Shown here in pieces: positions 18,538 through 27,838 of a stretch of DNA of 64,000 nucleotides. The position numbers were made by a program, and so were the translations under genes. The notes beneath the pieces were generated by a model that searched no databases, was not told where the DNA came from, and worked only from the letters and a program-made list of their open reading frames with translations. Numbering within the stretch: the first letter of the stretch is position 1; every line of letters starts with the position of its first letter. The DNA is from Paraburkholderia bonniea (GTDB taxonomy: Bacteria; Pseudomonadota; Gammaproteobacteria; Burkholderiales; Burkholderiaceae): the NCBI RefSeq assembly GCF_009455625.1, contig NZ_QPEQ01000001.1:3100001-3164000 (forward strand), read 5' to 3'.

Positions 18538-18903
18538 ATGAATTTGGCGCATGGAAGTTAAAACGTGACGCATCAGACTAAAAAAGTGGAGCATGGGACT
18601 AAAAGCGCGGCACATGAAGCTTATAGCTCGGCGCGTGAGGCTTAGAACTCGGTGCATCGGGCTTTTAGCTCGGCGTTCGCGGCCTTTCAAGCTCGGCACA
18701 TGGAAGCTTTAACGCTGCGCACGGGAGTTTTAGTTCGGAGCCTGGGTTTTTTGGCTCGACGCACGAGGCTTCGAAGCTTCGCGCCTGACTCTTTGACAGT
18801 GACGCGTGACGCTTTAACGCTCGATGCATGACGCGTTGAAGCCTGACACATGACGCTTTGGACTCGGCGCTCGAAGCGTTGAGCTTGGCGCACGAGCCTT
18901 TAT
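18538..18903. repeat. Degenerate 21-bp tandem repeat, about 17 units
   Basis: Read by eye, the stretch breaks into about 17 contiguous units of 21 (rarely 20 or 22) bp with a consensus close to CTCGGCGCATGAAGCTTTAAG. Each unit carries a C(G/A)GCGCATG-like core and a GCTTTA-like tail, with 50-80% agreement between units. The 21-bp period equals seven codons, and a minus-strand frame at 18687-18893 shows a loose heptapeptide repetition (VKASRVT, VKESGAK and similar), but stops break every long frame. There are no unique spacers, so it is not CRISPR. Confidence 0.85.
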
Positions 18904-18979
18904 TAGACGGCTTTAGGGTTATTCGGGCTGAGCTTCGGCTTTCTTGGGGTGCCGGTTGATTTAAACCATATCGATACGG

Positions 18980-19213
18980 CTACGAGTGACGGAATTTCGA
19001 CCACGCAAACAACATAAAAACCAGTGACAACAAAGTTCCGCGGACAAACACACTCTTCTCGTCTACCAATCCCAATAGCTCGACAAAGCTTAATTTTTCA
19101 TAGCACCCGTCTACAAAGGCGCAGCTAGTTAATAGGCCAACAACCCAGGCAATAGCTACTGTCGCCCAACAAATTATCAAGCTGCATATAAAAATTATCA
19201 GAAGCTTTTTCAT
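18980..19213 (-). CDS. Small membrane protein, candidate immunity protein
   Basis: A 77-residue protein with two transmembrane helices (residues about 4-28, LLIIFICSLIICWATVAIAWVVG, and about 56-71), joined by a segment with two cysteines and several acidic residues. It is AT-rich compared with the surrounding chromosome. Its ATG overlaps the toxin stop codon by 4 nt (ATGA). A small protein placed directly after the 3' end of a CdiA-type gene is usually the cognate immunity protein, and membrane-embedded immunity proteins go with membrane-acting toxins. The sequence matches no family I recognise. Confidence 0.65.
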   Translation of the reverse strand: MKKLLIIFICSLIICWATVAIAWVVGLLTSCAFVDGCYEKLSFVELLGLVDEKSVFVRGTLLSLVFMLFAWSKFRHS

Positions 19214-20073
19214 TTTTCGCCTTGATTTTTTGATTTAACGGAATCGCATGCTTTATTGAATACCTCTTGTCCTAAACCTCCAACTCCAGAACCAAAGATC
19301 ACAGGCAGATTGTTTTGATTAAGTATGTTCCATCCGCTATTCGACCATATGCCAGTAGATGCCCAGTTTTGAGTATTGATAGTTGGTTTGAGAGCGTTAT
19401 TAATGCCTGATTCACCGAATTTTCCTACTCCATAACCCAGGCTTGATAGCACGCCGCTAATAATCGCAGTACCCATAACGCTATCGTTCTTGCCCTGCAA
19501 GAAGTTATTCAAGGCAGTCGTAGCAGCGCCCCCGGCGGTATTAACGCCCACGTTCCACAGCAGCCCGCCATAGGCGCCCGCGTAACCCGTCGCAAAGCTG
19601 GCTGCTACATCAGTCGGATTGATTTGGCCGTTTTGGTAATACTGCGAACCCGCGTTGATCCCCGCGCTAATCGCCCCTGTCCCCACGGGGGCGGCCCACG
19701 TAGTTGAGCCAAGCGCTCCGGCAGAACTCAGAATTGGCGCACCCGGAAGGGTCGCCACAGGGCCAAGCAGCCCAAGACCCGCAGCGCCTACCGCCGCGCC
19801 CCAGGTCATCTGTGTATAGGCATCGCGATACGCCTGCTCGCGATTGACTGAATTGGCGATGTCCTGTGCCCCAGACGCATTCGTCACGCCCGCGTACCCC
19901 GCGTACATATTCGGATTCGCCTTCTGATCAGGCGTGGCATAGAACATATAACCCGGCCCGCTGGCACCATCGGCGGGCAGCATGCCGTGCGCTTGTCCCA
20001 GGAACGCGCTGGCGTTCTGGTCCCATGCGCCAGGCGAGCCGTTTTGCACTTGTCGATTCGCTTGCGCAGTCAA
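19210..20073 (-). pseudogene. CdiA/FHA-type C-terminal toxin region, frame-detached
   Basis: This is the C-terminal 287 residues of a polymorphic-toxin adhesin, now in a different frame from its secretion half. The true frame extends upstream to about 20176 and includes NRQLHPEEKKWVGDKAAAYAKRRG, a pre-toxin helix pattern common in hemagglutinin C-termini. The middle (residues about 85-220) is rich in Gly, Ala and hydrophobic helices (WGAAVGAAGLGLLGPVATL), suggestive of a membrane-inserting toxin, and the end is polar (ACDSVKSKNQGEK). GC content falls toward the end. The first possible start in this frame is a TTG at 20073. No catalytic toxin motif was recognised. Confidence 0.75.
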
Positions 20074-22967
20074 CTCACTTGCCGCTTGCTCGACAGAAAT
20101 GCCTCGCCGCTTTGCGTAAGCCGCAGCTTTGTCGCCAACCCACTTCTTCTCCTCAGGGTGAAGTTGCCGGTTAAAGCGGTCTGTCCACCGGTGTTGTCGA
20201 TGGCGTCCTGTGCAGACACGGAGACCGTACCGCTGCCCTGGACCAGGCCTGCGCGGTTATCAAGCGTGCTGGCGGACTGCAGCATCGCTGAGCCGCCTGC
20301 GGTGATCGTGCCGCCTGCATTGCTGATGCGGTTGCCCGACACCGATACGTTGCCGTTGCCACCGATCAGGCCATTGGCGGTATTCGTTATTGCGCCGCTG
20401 GCGGTGACAGTGGTGATGCCGGTGCCGCTGTTCGAGAGGGAGCCGCCATCGTTGGCGAGCGACTGTGCGGTGACCGACAGCGTGCCGTCCGCCTGGATCG
20501 TGCCGTCTGCGTTGTTCAGGATGCCTGTGCTTGTTAGTGCCACGTTTCGTGCACCGGCATAGCCGCCCGCGCGGTTGTCGAGCGAGCCCGTATCAAGCGT
20601 TATGTGACGCTGTGCGGCCAGCTTGCCGCCGCGATTCGATACCGCGTCTGCGTGGATGTCGAGTGCGCCATTCGTTGCCAGCGTGCCGCGGTTGTTTGAC
20701 AGGGTGCCTGTGGTGACTGACAGCGTGCCGGTGCCAGCACTGCTTAACCTGCCGCCGTCGTTGACCAGCGCCGCAGCATTGAGCGCGAGGTTGTCGCTGT
20801 TGCTCTGGAGCGTGCCGGATGTGTTGTCGAGTGTGCCCGCCACGTCGAGGCTCATCGGTGCCGTGCCGGTTTGTGTGATACGGCCACGGTGATTCACGAA
20901 CTGCGTCGCGCGGAGCGTGAACTGGCTGGCGCTGGTCGTGCCGTCGCTGTGGTCGATGGTCGTGGCATCCAGTGCCGCCAGGTTCCCGGCCGAGAGCGTG
21001 CCGCGGTTCGTCAGCGTTGTCCCTGCCGTGACGTCGAGGTTGCCGTTTGCCGCCAGCGTGCCGCTGCTGAACAGTGTCTGCGCCGCGTGGGCAATCAGCG
21101 ACTGCACGGCGGTAATCGAACCGGCGTTGGCGATTTGTCCGGCCTGTACGGTCACATTGCCGTTGCCGCCAATGGTGCCACCTGTGCTGCCCGCGCCACT
21201 TGCATCACCCGTGCCGCCCGCACCGTTGTTTAACAGGCCGCCAATCGCCAGCGTCAGCGCATCCGCGCCCAGCGCGGCAACATGACCACCGGTGTTGTCG
21301 AGTGAACCGGAATTGACAGAGAACGCACCTGCGGCCTGCAGCGTGCCGCCCTGGTTCTGCAGGCCATCGATAGTTGAAACTTCAAGCGCGCTGCCCGAAC
21401 GTATCTGGCCGTTGCGGTTGCCCAGTGCACCCGCTGTGATGGCCAGCGCACCATCCGGGGACAGCACGCCGTTGTCATTCAGCAGCATCCCGGCTGCGTG
21501 CAGGTTTAACGCGCCACCTGATGTCGTGGTTGCACCTGACAGGTTCAGATCGCCACCGCTGGCGCGCAGGGCCAGCGTGCCATTGGCCGAGGTCCGGCTG
21601 CCCGCGAGATTGAGCGCCGCGCCGTTCAGCGCAGCATTCCCGCCCGCGGCATTGCGGCCGGTCGCACTGAGTGTGCCGTTGGCTAACAGGTCCAGGTTAC
21701 CTGGCTGCGAGATGGTTCCATCGGAGTTAATCCCCGCTCCCAGGGTGCCGCTCGATGAGAGGTGGCCTGCGTGAACCACTGTGTTCTGCCTCGCGGCGAG
21801 CATGCCGCTATTCGTCAGCGTGCCAGCGGTGCTGACGCTGAGATTCTGTTGCGCATAGGTCGTGCCACTGTGCTCGATGCCTTCGCGTGCAAAGAGACTG
21901 AGATTGCCGCTGGCATTAGCCTGTCCGGCAAGAACCAGCTTGCCTTCGGTGGTCAGCGTTAACTCACCCGCCTGCGCCGCCAGCTCACCCTGGGTAGACA
22001 CCCCAACGCCATGCTCATTGCCAACCAGCATGATCCGGTTCGCGTACATCCCGCCTAACTGGCTCACGTCGATCGAAACACCCGGCACCGGGCCATCACC
22101 GGCGATCGCCGTGGCACCGAGCGTGTCGTGATCGACGGCATTTGCCCCCGCGATGACGTTCAGGTTTTTAGCGTAGATCGCCGCGTTCGCCTGCACCGCA
22201 CGCGTAATCAGATCAACCTGATCGGTTGCCCCTGCGATCAGCCCCGCACCCTCGATGCGGATATGGCCGCGGCTCACGCTAAAACCCGCAAGCGAGCCAT
22301 CCGGCGCGAAGTTCGGCGTGCCAGTGCTCAGAATCGCGCGTGACGTGTTGATAAAACCACCACCATTCACGCTAATACCCGAGCCATTCGCAATTACGAC
22401 TTCGGCACGCGGGCCAGCCACTTCGAGATACCCGTTGATCTGGCTCGCCGCACGGCTGTTAACCTGATTAACAATGACCCGCGCAGACTGGCCAGGGCCG
22501 AAGTTAGGATTCCCGTTGATCAAACCCGCCTGCTGGGTCTGCACGATCACCGGCGAGTTGTTCAGAATCGCACCGCGCCGGGGCACGTCGAACTGGCCAT
22601 AAGTATTCAGCGACACCCCGGCACCCGAAGGCCGGTTGAGGTTCACCTGGGGCAAACCGTTTTGCGTCTGGACCACCGAAGGCGAATACACCCCACCCGG
22701 AACAATCTGCGCGGGCGACCAGACAGGCAGGGTGCCGAGCAGCACGAGCGTAGCCAGTGCGGCAGGACGAAGTGCAAACGTGACTGGCCAATGTCCTGCA
22801 CCTGAAGTGCCCGCCACGTTTGCCGTCGCGCCGTAACAGCCAGTCCTGACTTGCTGCGTTTGCTGCACTTGCTGCATTTGCTGCACGGTGGCCTGGGTAC
22901 CTGCTTTAACCACAGCGCGCCCCACTCTCAGACGACTGAACAAAAGTCGTTTATTGCCTTGTTCCAT
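20070..22967 (-). pseudogene. CdiA / filamentous hemagglutinin N-terminal part (truncated by out-of-frame fusion)
   Basis: A 965-residue frame with an extended signal peptide (MEQGNKRLLFSRLRVGRAVV, then a hydrophobic stretch ending WSPAQ), a TPS secretion domain at about 85-330 (VNLNRPSGAGVSLNTYGQFDV, NGSGISVNGGGFINTSRAIL), and about 600 residues of FHA-1 repeats (patterns such as LDNTGGHVAALG, LSNNRGTLATNG). After ALTGN near 20176 it switches into a non-family frame for about 30 residues and stops at 20072. Intact relatives run for 2000-3000 residues, so the middle is missing and the rest is fused out of frame to the toxin part. No CdiB transporter gene is in the window. Confidence 0.88.
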
Positions 22968-23144
22968 CTGGTCTCATTCGCTTTACTAATTTTTAATGAG
23001 CGGCAATTTAGCGCCAGATGAATCAGAGGATTTGGGTTAACACGCTTTTTTGAGCCAGATACAACGCTTTTAGACAAATAGGGTTGCGCTTATCGAGCAT
23101 TTTATAAATCTGCGCTAGAGCAGGAAAAGAGCGAGGTTTGGAGA
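22968..23144. other. Upstream region of the cdiA remnant
   Basis: AT-rich compared with its surroundings. It separates the cdiA remnant from a transposase scrap. No confident promoter was identified. Confidence 0.3.
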
Positions 23145-23342
23145 ATGAAATACCCTGAATCAAACACAAGCAGGAAAACGAGCGCAGCTTTGGCTGCGCT
23201 CAACCGCTCCCGGCGTCTCGCGCGCGACTACGAGCAGCTCCCCGAACCCCTCACCGGACTTCATTTCGCCGTCTTCACAATGCTTATCCACGCCGTGCCA
23301 GTGCTTCAAAGTGCCCAACGCGCGCTAGTGAGTGGCGAGTAG
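23145..23342 (+). pseudogene. Transposase C-terminal fragment (IS5-like)
   Basis: A 65-codon frame whose core, NRSRRLARDYEQLPEPLTGLHFAVF, resembles the last helix pair of IS5-type DDE transposases, where an RRL(A/S)KDYE motif follows the catalytic Glu. No upstream transposase body or terminal repeats are present, so it is a scrap at the right edge of the island. Family assignment is from memory of the motif. Confidence 0.6.
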
Positions 23343-23408
23343 TGAACTGCCACCTGGTTAAATGAACTTAACCACACGTGATTAACCCACGCATCAACGT
23401 GACCCCGC

Positions 23409-23894
23409 TCAACCTGAATGAGCGCGGACTTTCTTCAGCAAAGCGGTGGTTGAGCGTGCATGCTCGAACGGAATCGCCAGCGCCCGCCCCCCCCAGCTGC
23501 GCACCAGAGCAGACTCCGGCAGCGCATCCATGTCGTAATCGCCCCCTTTGACCAGCACATCCGGGTGCAGCGCCTCGATCAACGCCAACGGCGTCGGTTC
23601 ATCAAAGCGCACGACCCAGTCGCTGCTTTCCAGCGCAGCCAGCAACGCCATGCGGTCAGCCTCCTGATTCACCGGCCGGTCATCGCCCTTGCCTAGCAGG
23701 CGAACTGAGGCATCGCTATTCACGCCAATAATCAGACACGCGCCGAGGGCTTTCGCCGCGGCGAGGTACGTGACGTGACCGCGATGCAGGATATCGAACA
23801 CGCCATTGGTAAACACCACCGGGCCAGTGAGCGTAGCGCGGCGCTGGGCAAGCGCCTCGCGCGTCGTGATTTTGCGTTCAAAAATGGCAGACAT
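23409..23894 (-). CDS. rfaE2: D-glycero-beta-D-manno-heptose 1-phosphate adenylyltransferase
   Basis: Makes ADP-D-glycero-D-manno-heptose from heptose-1-phosphate and ATP for the LPS inner core. The 161-residue product is the stand-alone C-terminal half of E. coli HldE. It has the nucleotidyltransferase HxGH motif in FDILHRGHVTYL (about 34-45) and the second motif near LVRSWGG. The kinase half is not in the window; in this group it is normally encoded elsewhere. Confidence 0.94.
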   Translation of the reverse strand: MSAIFERKITTREALAQRRATLTGPVVFTNGVFDILHRGHVTYLAAAKALGACLIIGVNSDASVRLLGKGDDRPVNQEADRMALLAALESSDWVVRFDEPTPLALIEALHPDVLVKGGDYDMDALPESALVRSWGGRALAIPFEHARSTTALLKKVRAHSG

Positions 23895-24063
23895 TGAACC
23901 GTCCAGTGCAAGGGCTTAAAAATTAACAGGGCGCTAGTGCTAGTTAAAGCGAGCCGCCACGATACACGCTCACCGCGCTTGCTGACGGCTGACGACCGAT
24001 AGCTAACGGGCAGCATCGCATGCTGCGACAAGGCGGCATAGCATCAAAAAAACATCAAAAGCA

Positions 24064-24098
24064 AACGGCCCAGCATGCGTTAAACATGCTGGGCCGTT
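24064..24098 (-). terminator. Hairpin terminator after the ferritin-like gene
   Basis: A perfect 14-bp stem (24064-24077 with 24085-24098) with a 7-nt loop, about 95 bp beyond the stop of the leftward ferritin-like gene and upstream of rfaE2. On the minus strand it is followed by TTTGC and an A/T-rich stretch. Confidence 0.7.
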
Positions 24099-24125
24099 GA
24101 ACCGCTACTCCGTTTGATACCAGCC

Positions 24126-24166
24126 TTTGCTGGCCGCTAGCCTCACTTTGCTGGCCGCTAGCCTCA
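24126..24166. repeat. 20-bp direct repeat, two copies
   Basis: The same 20 bases occur at 24126-24145 and 24147-24166, one base apart. It lies between the hairpin and the 3' end of the ferritin-like gene. No function is evident. Confidence 0.9.
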
Positions 24167-24191
24167 AACGGGCAAAACCACCCACCGTGCG

Positions 24192-25064
24192 TCAGGCCGC
24201 TTGCCCGGCAGTCCGTTCAGCCGCCTGCAAGCGCTGAACCACTTCCTTGCGATAGCGGTTTAGTTCCTGCGCCGTGTTAAACGTGCGCTCAAACAAAACC
24301 GACAGGTTATGCAAAATGCGCTCAACTACTTTCTTTTCCCAACTGTCGTCGAAGCGGATTTGCTCATCGAGCCAGCGTTCGAGCCATTCCGGATCAGGCA
24401 GACGCGACTGAACGGTGTCACGCGGGAAAAGCGACTCGTTCACGTGCAGATTGGTTGGGTGCAATGGCTTTTCGGTGCGGCGCGCCGAGGCCATCAGCAC
24501 GCCGATCTTCGCAAATGCCGCCCGCGCGACATCGCCGGTTTGCGCCATCGCTTTTTTCATGTAACGCAGATACGCACCGCCATGGCGGGCTTCATCGCGC
24601 GAAATCAGTTCGTAAATGTGCCGGATGACCGGCTCGGTATGCCATTCAGCGGCGCGGCGATACCAGTGGTTCAAACGGATCTCGCCGCAGAAATGCAGCA
24701 TCAGGGTTTCGAGCGGCGGAGCCGGATCAAACTCAAAACGCACCGCGTGCAGCTCTGCTTCGGTGGGCATCATTTCTGGCTTGAAGCGGCGCAGATATTC
24801 CATCAGCACCAGCGAATGCTTTTGCTCTTCAAAGAACCAAACGCTCATGAAGGCGGAAAAATCACTGTCGTGGTGGTTATCGCGCAGGAACATTTCGGTG
24901 GCTGGCAACGCGGCCCATTCAGTGATCGCGTTCATCTTGATGGTGGCTGCCTGCTCGTCGGTAAGCAGCGAAGGATCGAAGCTGTTCCAGGGCACGTCTT
25001 TTTCCATGTCCCATCGAACAGATTCGAGTGATTTGTAAAGCTCCGGATAAAGCATGGTGTTCAT
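24192..25064 (-). CDS. Ferritin-like diiron protein
   Basis: A 290-residue mostly helical protein with two E/D-x-x-H iron motifs: FFEEQKHS (about 95) and SRDEARHG (about 180), plus single Glu ligands one helix before each (EWAALPATEMF and HFCGEIR). This spacing is that of a diiron four-helix bundle related to acyl-ACP desaturases and ferritin-like oxygenases. Whether it oxygenates a substrate or stores iron cannot be told. The ATG at 25064 has a purine-rich GGTGGG upstream, and the frame beyond it has no family character. The C-terminal 60 residues form an extra long helix. Confidence 0.82.
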   Translation of the reverse strand: MNTMLYPELYKSLESVRWDMEKDVPWNSFDPSLLTDEQAATIKMNAITEWAALPATEMFLRDNHHDSDFSAFMSVWFFEEQKHSLVLMEYLRRFKPEMMPTEAELHAVRFEFDPAPPLETLMLHFCGEIRLNHWYRRAAEWHTEPVIRHIYELISRDEARHGGAYLRYMKKAMAQTGDVARAAFAKIGVLMASARRTEKPLHPTNLHVNESLFPRDTVQSRLPDPEWLERWLDEQIRFDDSWEKKVVERILHNLSVLFERTFNTAQELNRYRKEVVQRLQAAERTAGQAA

Positions 25065-25495
25065 CGTCCCACCCCTGTTTCTGCGTATTGCAACATCTGG
25101 TTGTGTATGTTCGTGACTGTGATGGCGACTGTTGGCGCACAGTGCGCGCGCGAAGCCCAAGCCTTCAATTTTACGCGGTAATCAAGCGGCAAACCGCGCT
25201 ATTTGACAAAGCCGGTATGGCCCCAGCGTGCGTTGCACGGCCAACCAATGGAACCGTGTCCGCGGCATGCCCTGGCACAACTCCCGCTGAGCCTGATGCA
25301 GCAAGGCCGGATCAGCCCACAGCAGCAAGTGCGGAACATGTGCCAAAAAAATAGGCAAAAGCTTTCACGATGGTAACACGAGGGGTCCAGCCATTAGCCG
25401 GCAAAAATGCCATTGGCATAGCCTCCGGCCTGATACGACAGGGCTGACAGCCTCATGCCAAGCCTTGCAAACGCGCCATCTGCCACAGCGCAGAG
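25065..25495. other. Intergenic stretch with no recognised gene
   Basis: About 430 bp between the ferritin-like gene and the end of the patatin gene. Short frames on both strands show no family character. A broken gene remnant is possible but not shown. Confidence 0.4.
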
Positions 25496-26773
25496 TCACC
25501 CCGCCGCGCCATCCATGGCATCGCTTTGCCGCAGCCAGCGAACGATCTCGTCGCGCTGGGCGAGCACATCGCGCCGCCCCAGTTCAATCAGCTCACCAGT
25601 GAATTCACGCTCGAACAGCAGATAACTCGCAAACGAGGCCCCTGACGCCCGGTTACCCCCCACCGCGCCCAGCAAGCCCCGCACCGTTCGTGGCAGGCGT
25701 TGCACATGCCGCGCGGCGAGCAGTTCGATCCGCTCGCTGGGCTCTATCGCCAGCACCTCGACATGACGCCAGCCGCTCTCGGGCTCAACCGCATGCGGCA
25801 AGTGCTGCACCATCCGGTTCACGTGCTCGATACGCTCGATATCCGCACCAATCGAATCGAGAAAAACGCTCGCCAGCACCTGCTGCCCGATTTGCGCCAG
25901 CGACGGATAACCATTCTCGTGACCAGCCAGTGGCACCTCTGGACGCGGCGTGGCAGCACCAATCACGAGAATGCGTTGCGCGCCGAAGTGGATCGCCGGG
26001 CTTAAAGGAGCAATCTGGCGAATCGAGCCATCACCGAAATATTCGTGATGCCCATCCAGTTCGAGCCGTACCGCTGGAAACACATAGGGAATCGCCGCTG
26101 ACGCCAGCAAGTGCTCGGGCGTCAGCGCAACCATGCGGGCGGAACGCTGCGCCCGGCGCCAGGCGTGGATCGGCTCACTGGCCTGATAGAAGGTCAGGTG
26201 CTGGCCAGACGAATAACTCAGCGCGGTGACCGACAACGCATGCAGCACGCGCTGTTCGAGCATCTGCTCGATCCGATGAAAACTAAGCGTTTCACGGAGC
26301 AAATGCGCCAGCGGTGTGGCATCGAACAAGCCGCGCGGCGACTGATGCGCAGCCCAGCCGATGGTCATCGCCGCGAGCCAGCGCGCACCCGCGGCCATCA
26401 CGCCAGGCCAGTCGGTGCGATACACCTGATTGGCCCGCATCGCTGACCAGACTTGCACCAGGCGCTCCGCACCACGGGCGAAATCATCCGCATGACTAGC
26501 TATAGAAGTCGCGTTGATCGCTCCGGCGGAAGTGCCGCAAATCACGCTAAAGGGAGATTCAGGCCGTGTGGGCCTGGTGGCGCGCGCAATCTCGGCTAAC
26601 GCCTGCAACGCGCCCGCCTGGTAGGCTGCGCGAGCCCCGCCGCCCATCAGGACTAGTGCAAGGCGCATGGCAAAGGCCAACGCGATGCGTATAACTGGCG
26701 GGGCTGCCCGCCCGGTCTGCCAAGCCGCAGCACGGACCAACGCGACGGGCGTAGCTGGCTGGACGGTCTCCAT
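25496..26773 (-). CDS. Patatin-like phospholipase
   Basis: A 425-residue lipid acyl hydrolase of the patatin family. The oxyanion motif GGGARAAYQ is at 44-52, the nucleophile motif GTSAG at 80-84 with Ser82, and the catalytic Asp in FGDGSIRQ near 247, so the Ser-Asp dyad is complete. ATG 26668 (residue 36) lies just before the core and could be the true start; neither has a clear ribosome site. No signal peptide is evident. Substrate and export are unknown. Confidence 0.88.
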   Translation of the reverse strand: METVQPATPVALVRAAAWQTGRAAPPVIRIALAFAMRLALVLMGGGARAAYQAGALQALAEIARATRPTRPESPFSVICGTSAGAINATSIASHADDFARGAERLVQVWSAMRANQVYRTDWPGVMAAGARWLAAMTIGWAAHQSPRGLFDATPLAHLLRETLSFHRIEQMLEQRVLHALSVTALSYSSGQHLTFYQASEPIHAWRRAQRSARMVALTPEHLLASAAIPYVFPAVRLELDGHHEYFGDGSIRQIAPLSPAIHFGAQRILVIGAATPRPEVPLAGHENGYPSLAQIGQQVLASVFLDSIGADIERIEHVNRMVQHLPHAVEPESGWRHVEVLAIEPSERIELLAARHVQRLPRTVRGLLGAVGGNRASGASFASYLLFEREFTGELIELGRRDVLAQRDEIVRWLRQSDAMDGAAG

Positions 26774-26935
26774 GCGTGGGCACCCGGTGCCGGATAGCTG
26801 GACCGGCGCGACATACGCGGCTGGCTAGGCAACAGCCCAAGCCCAGGCAGCACGCGCAAGCGCGCCAGAACGGCGCTCATAAGATCAGGCAGCGGCACGG
26901 TTCACGACCCGGTTGTCATGATCGCGGGCCGGGCA

Positions 26936-27730
26936 TCACGTCCGGCGGGGCGCGGCTTTTTTCGCCGCGCGCGTTTTGCCAGCAGCGGGGGTGGTTTTAG
27001 CGGCGGTTTTAGCGGCGGTTTTAGCGGCAGACTTGGGCGCGCGGCGAGGTGGTGCGCTCGCTGGGTCAGTTGCCGAAGCCGGTGCAGCGTGAGCCGCTGC
27101 CTGCCCGCCCGAATTGCTCGCAGTCGAATTGCCCCCCGCCGAAGTACCCGCAGCCTCTGGCTGGGCCATCGCAAACTCGGCCACCTGGTTGAACTGCGAT
27201 TGCAGCAGGTTCCACCAGGTGGAAGGGTCCATTCCAGCAGCAGAAGCAGCAGCGCCTTCAGCCGTAGCACCTGATGCCGTGCTAGCTGCCGCAGCCGCAG
27301 CCGCAGCCGCAGAAGCAGAAGCAGAAGCAGAAGCAGAAGCAGAAGCATCATCCGCCGCCCTGGCCGTCTCTGGCTGCGCAGCCGGTGCCTGGGCAAACGC
27401 ACCAAACGCGCGCAATGTAGCCAGCGTCGCGCGCTGCACCTCCAGCGCCTGGATCGCGGACTGCAGCAGATTCAGATTGAGCTTGAGCCATTGCTCAACG
27501 GCACGCATATCGGTAATGCGCCGGTCGAGCTCTTCGAGATTCGTCAATTGCGCCAGCATCCCGGGAAGATCCGCCCCCGCAGCAGCGGCACCCGGCTGCG
27601 CGCCAGGAAACCCCTGGGCAAATGGCGCGAGCGGCATCATGCTCCAGAGCTGATCCAGCACACCCGCAGGCGGAAAGCCCGGCATGCCAGAAAAAGGCGA
27701 TTGAGAACCAAAACCGGGGGTATCAGACAC
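26936..27730 (-). CDS. phaM: PhaM, polyhydroxyalkanoate granule regulatory protein
   Basis: A 264-residue protein with the PhaM N-terminal region (VLDQLWSMMPLAPF, then NLEELDRRITDMRAVEQWLKLNLNLLQSAIQALEVQRATL, residues about 25-110). An Ala/Ser spacer follows, and the C-terminus is a Lys/Ala-rich histone-H1-like tail (KSAAKTAAKTAAKT). In Ralstonia PhaM activates PHB synthase and links granules to the nucleoid, the tail binding DNA. The start is a GTG at 27730 with GAGGAG 6 nt upstream. The spacer contains Ser-Ala dipeptides encoded by a GCAGAA hexamer run near 27302-27350, and the AAKT repeats come from a 12-bp DNA repeat near 26995-27035; both may vary in length. Confidence 0.88.
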   Translation of the reverse strand: MSDTPGFGSQSPFSGMPGFPPAGVLDQLWSMMPLAPFAQGFPGAQPGAAAAGADLPGMLAQLTNLEELDRRITDMRAVEQWLKLNLNLLQSAIQALEVQRATLATLRAFGAFAQAPAAQPETARAADDASASASASASASAAAAAAAAASTASGATAEGAAASAAGMDPSTWWNLLQSQFNQVAEFAMAQPEAAGTSAGGNSTASNSGGQAAAHAAPASATDPASAPPRRAPKSAAKTAAKTAAKTTPAAGKTRAAKKAAPRRT

Positions 27731-27838
27731 GCGGGTCTCCTCACTAAACAAACAAAGCAATACTGGACCGGCCAGGCTGCGCACGATCACTCGATCATAC
27801 GCGCAGCCATGGCTCACCAGCCACTGGCAAAAACGCCA

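Noticed and set aside
18538..18903. CRISPR array
   Set aside because: The units are contiguous with no unique spacers and are degenerate, and no cas genes are near.
24126..24166. Attachment-site duplication
   Set aside because: The two 20-bp copies are only one base apart, with no integrase or insertion between them, so it is a simple local duplication.
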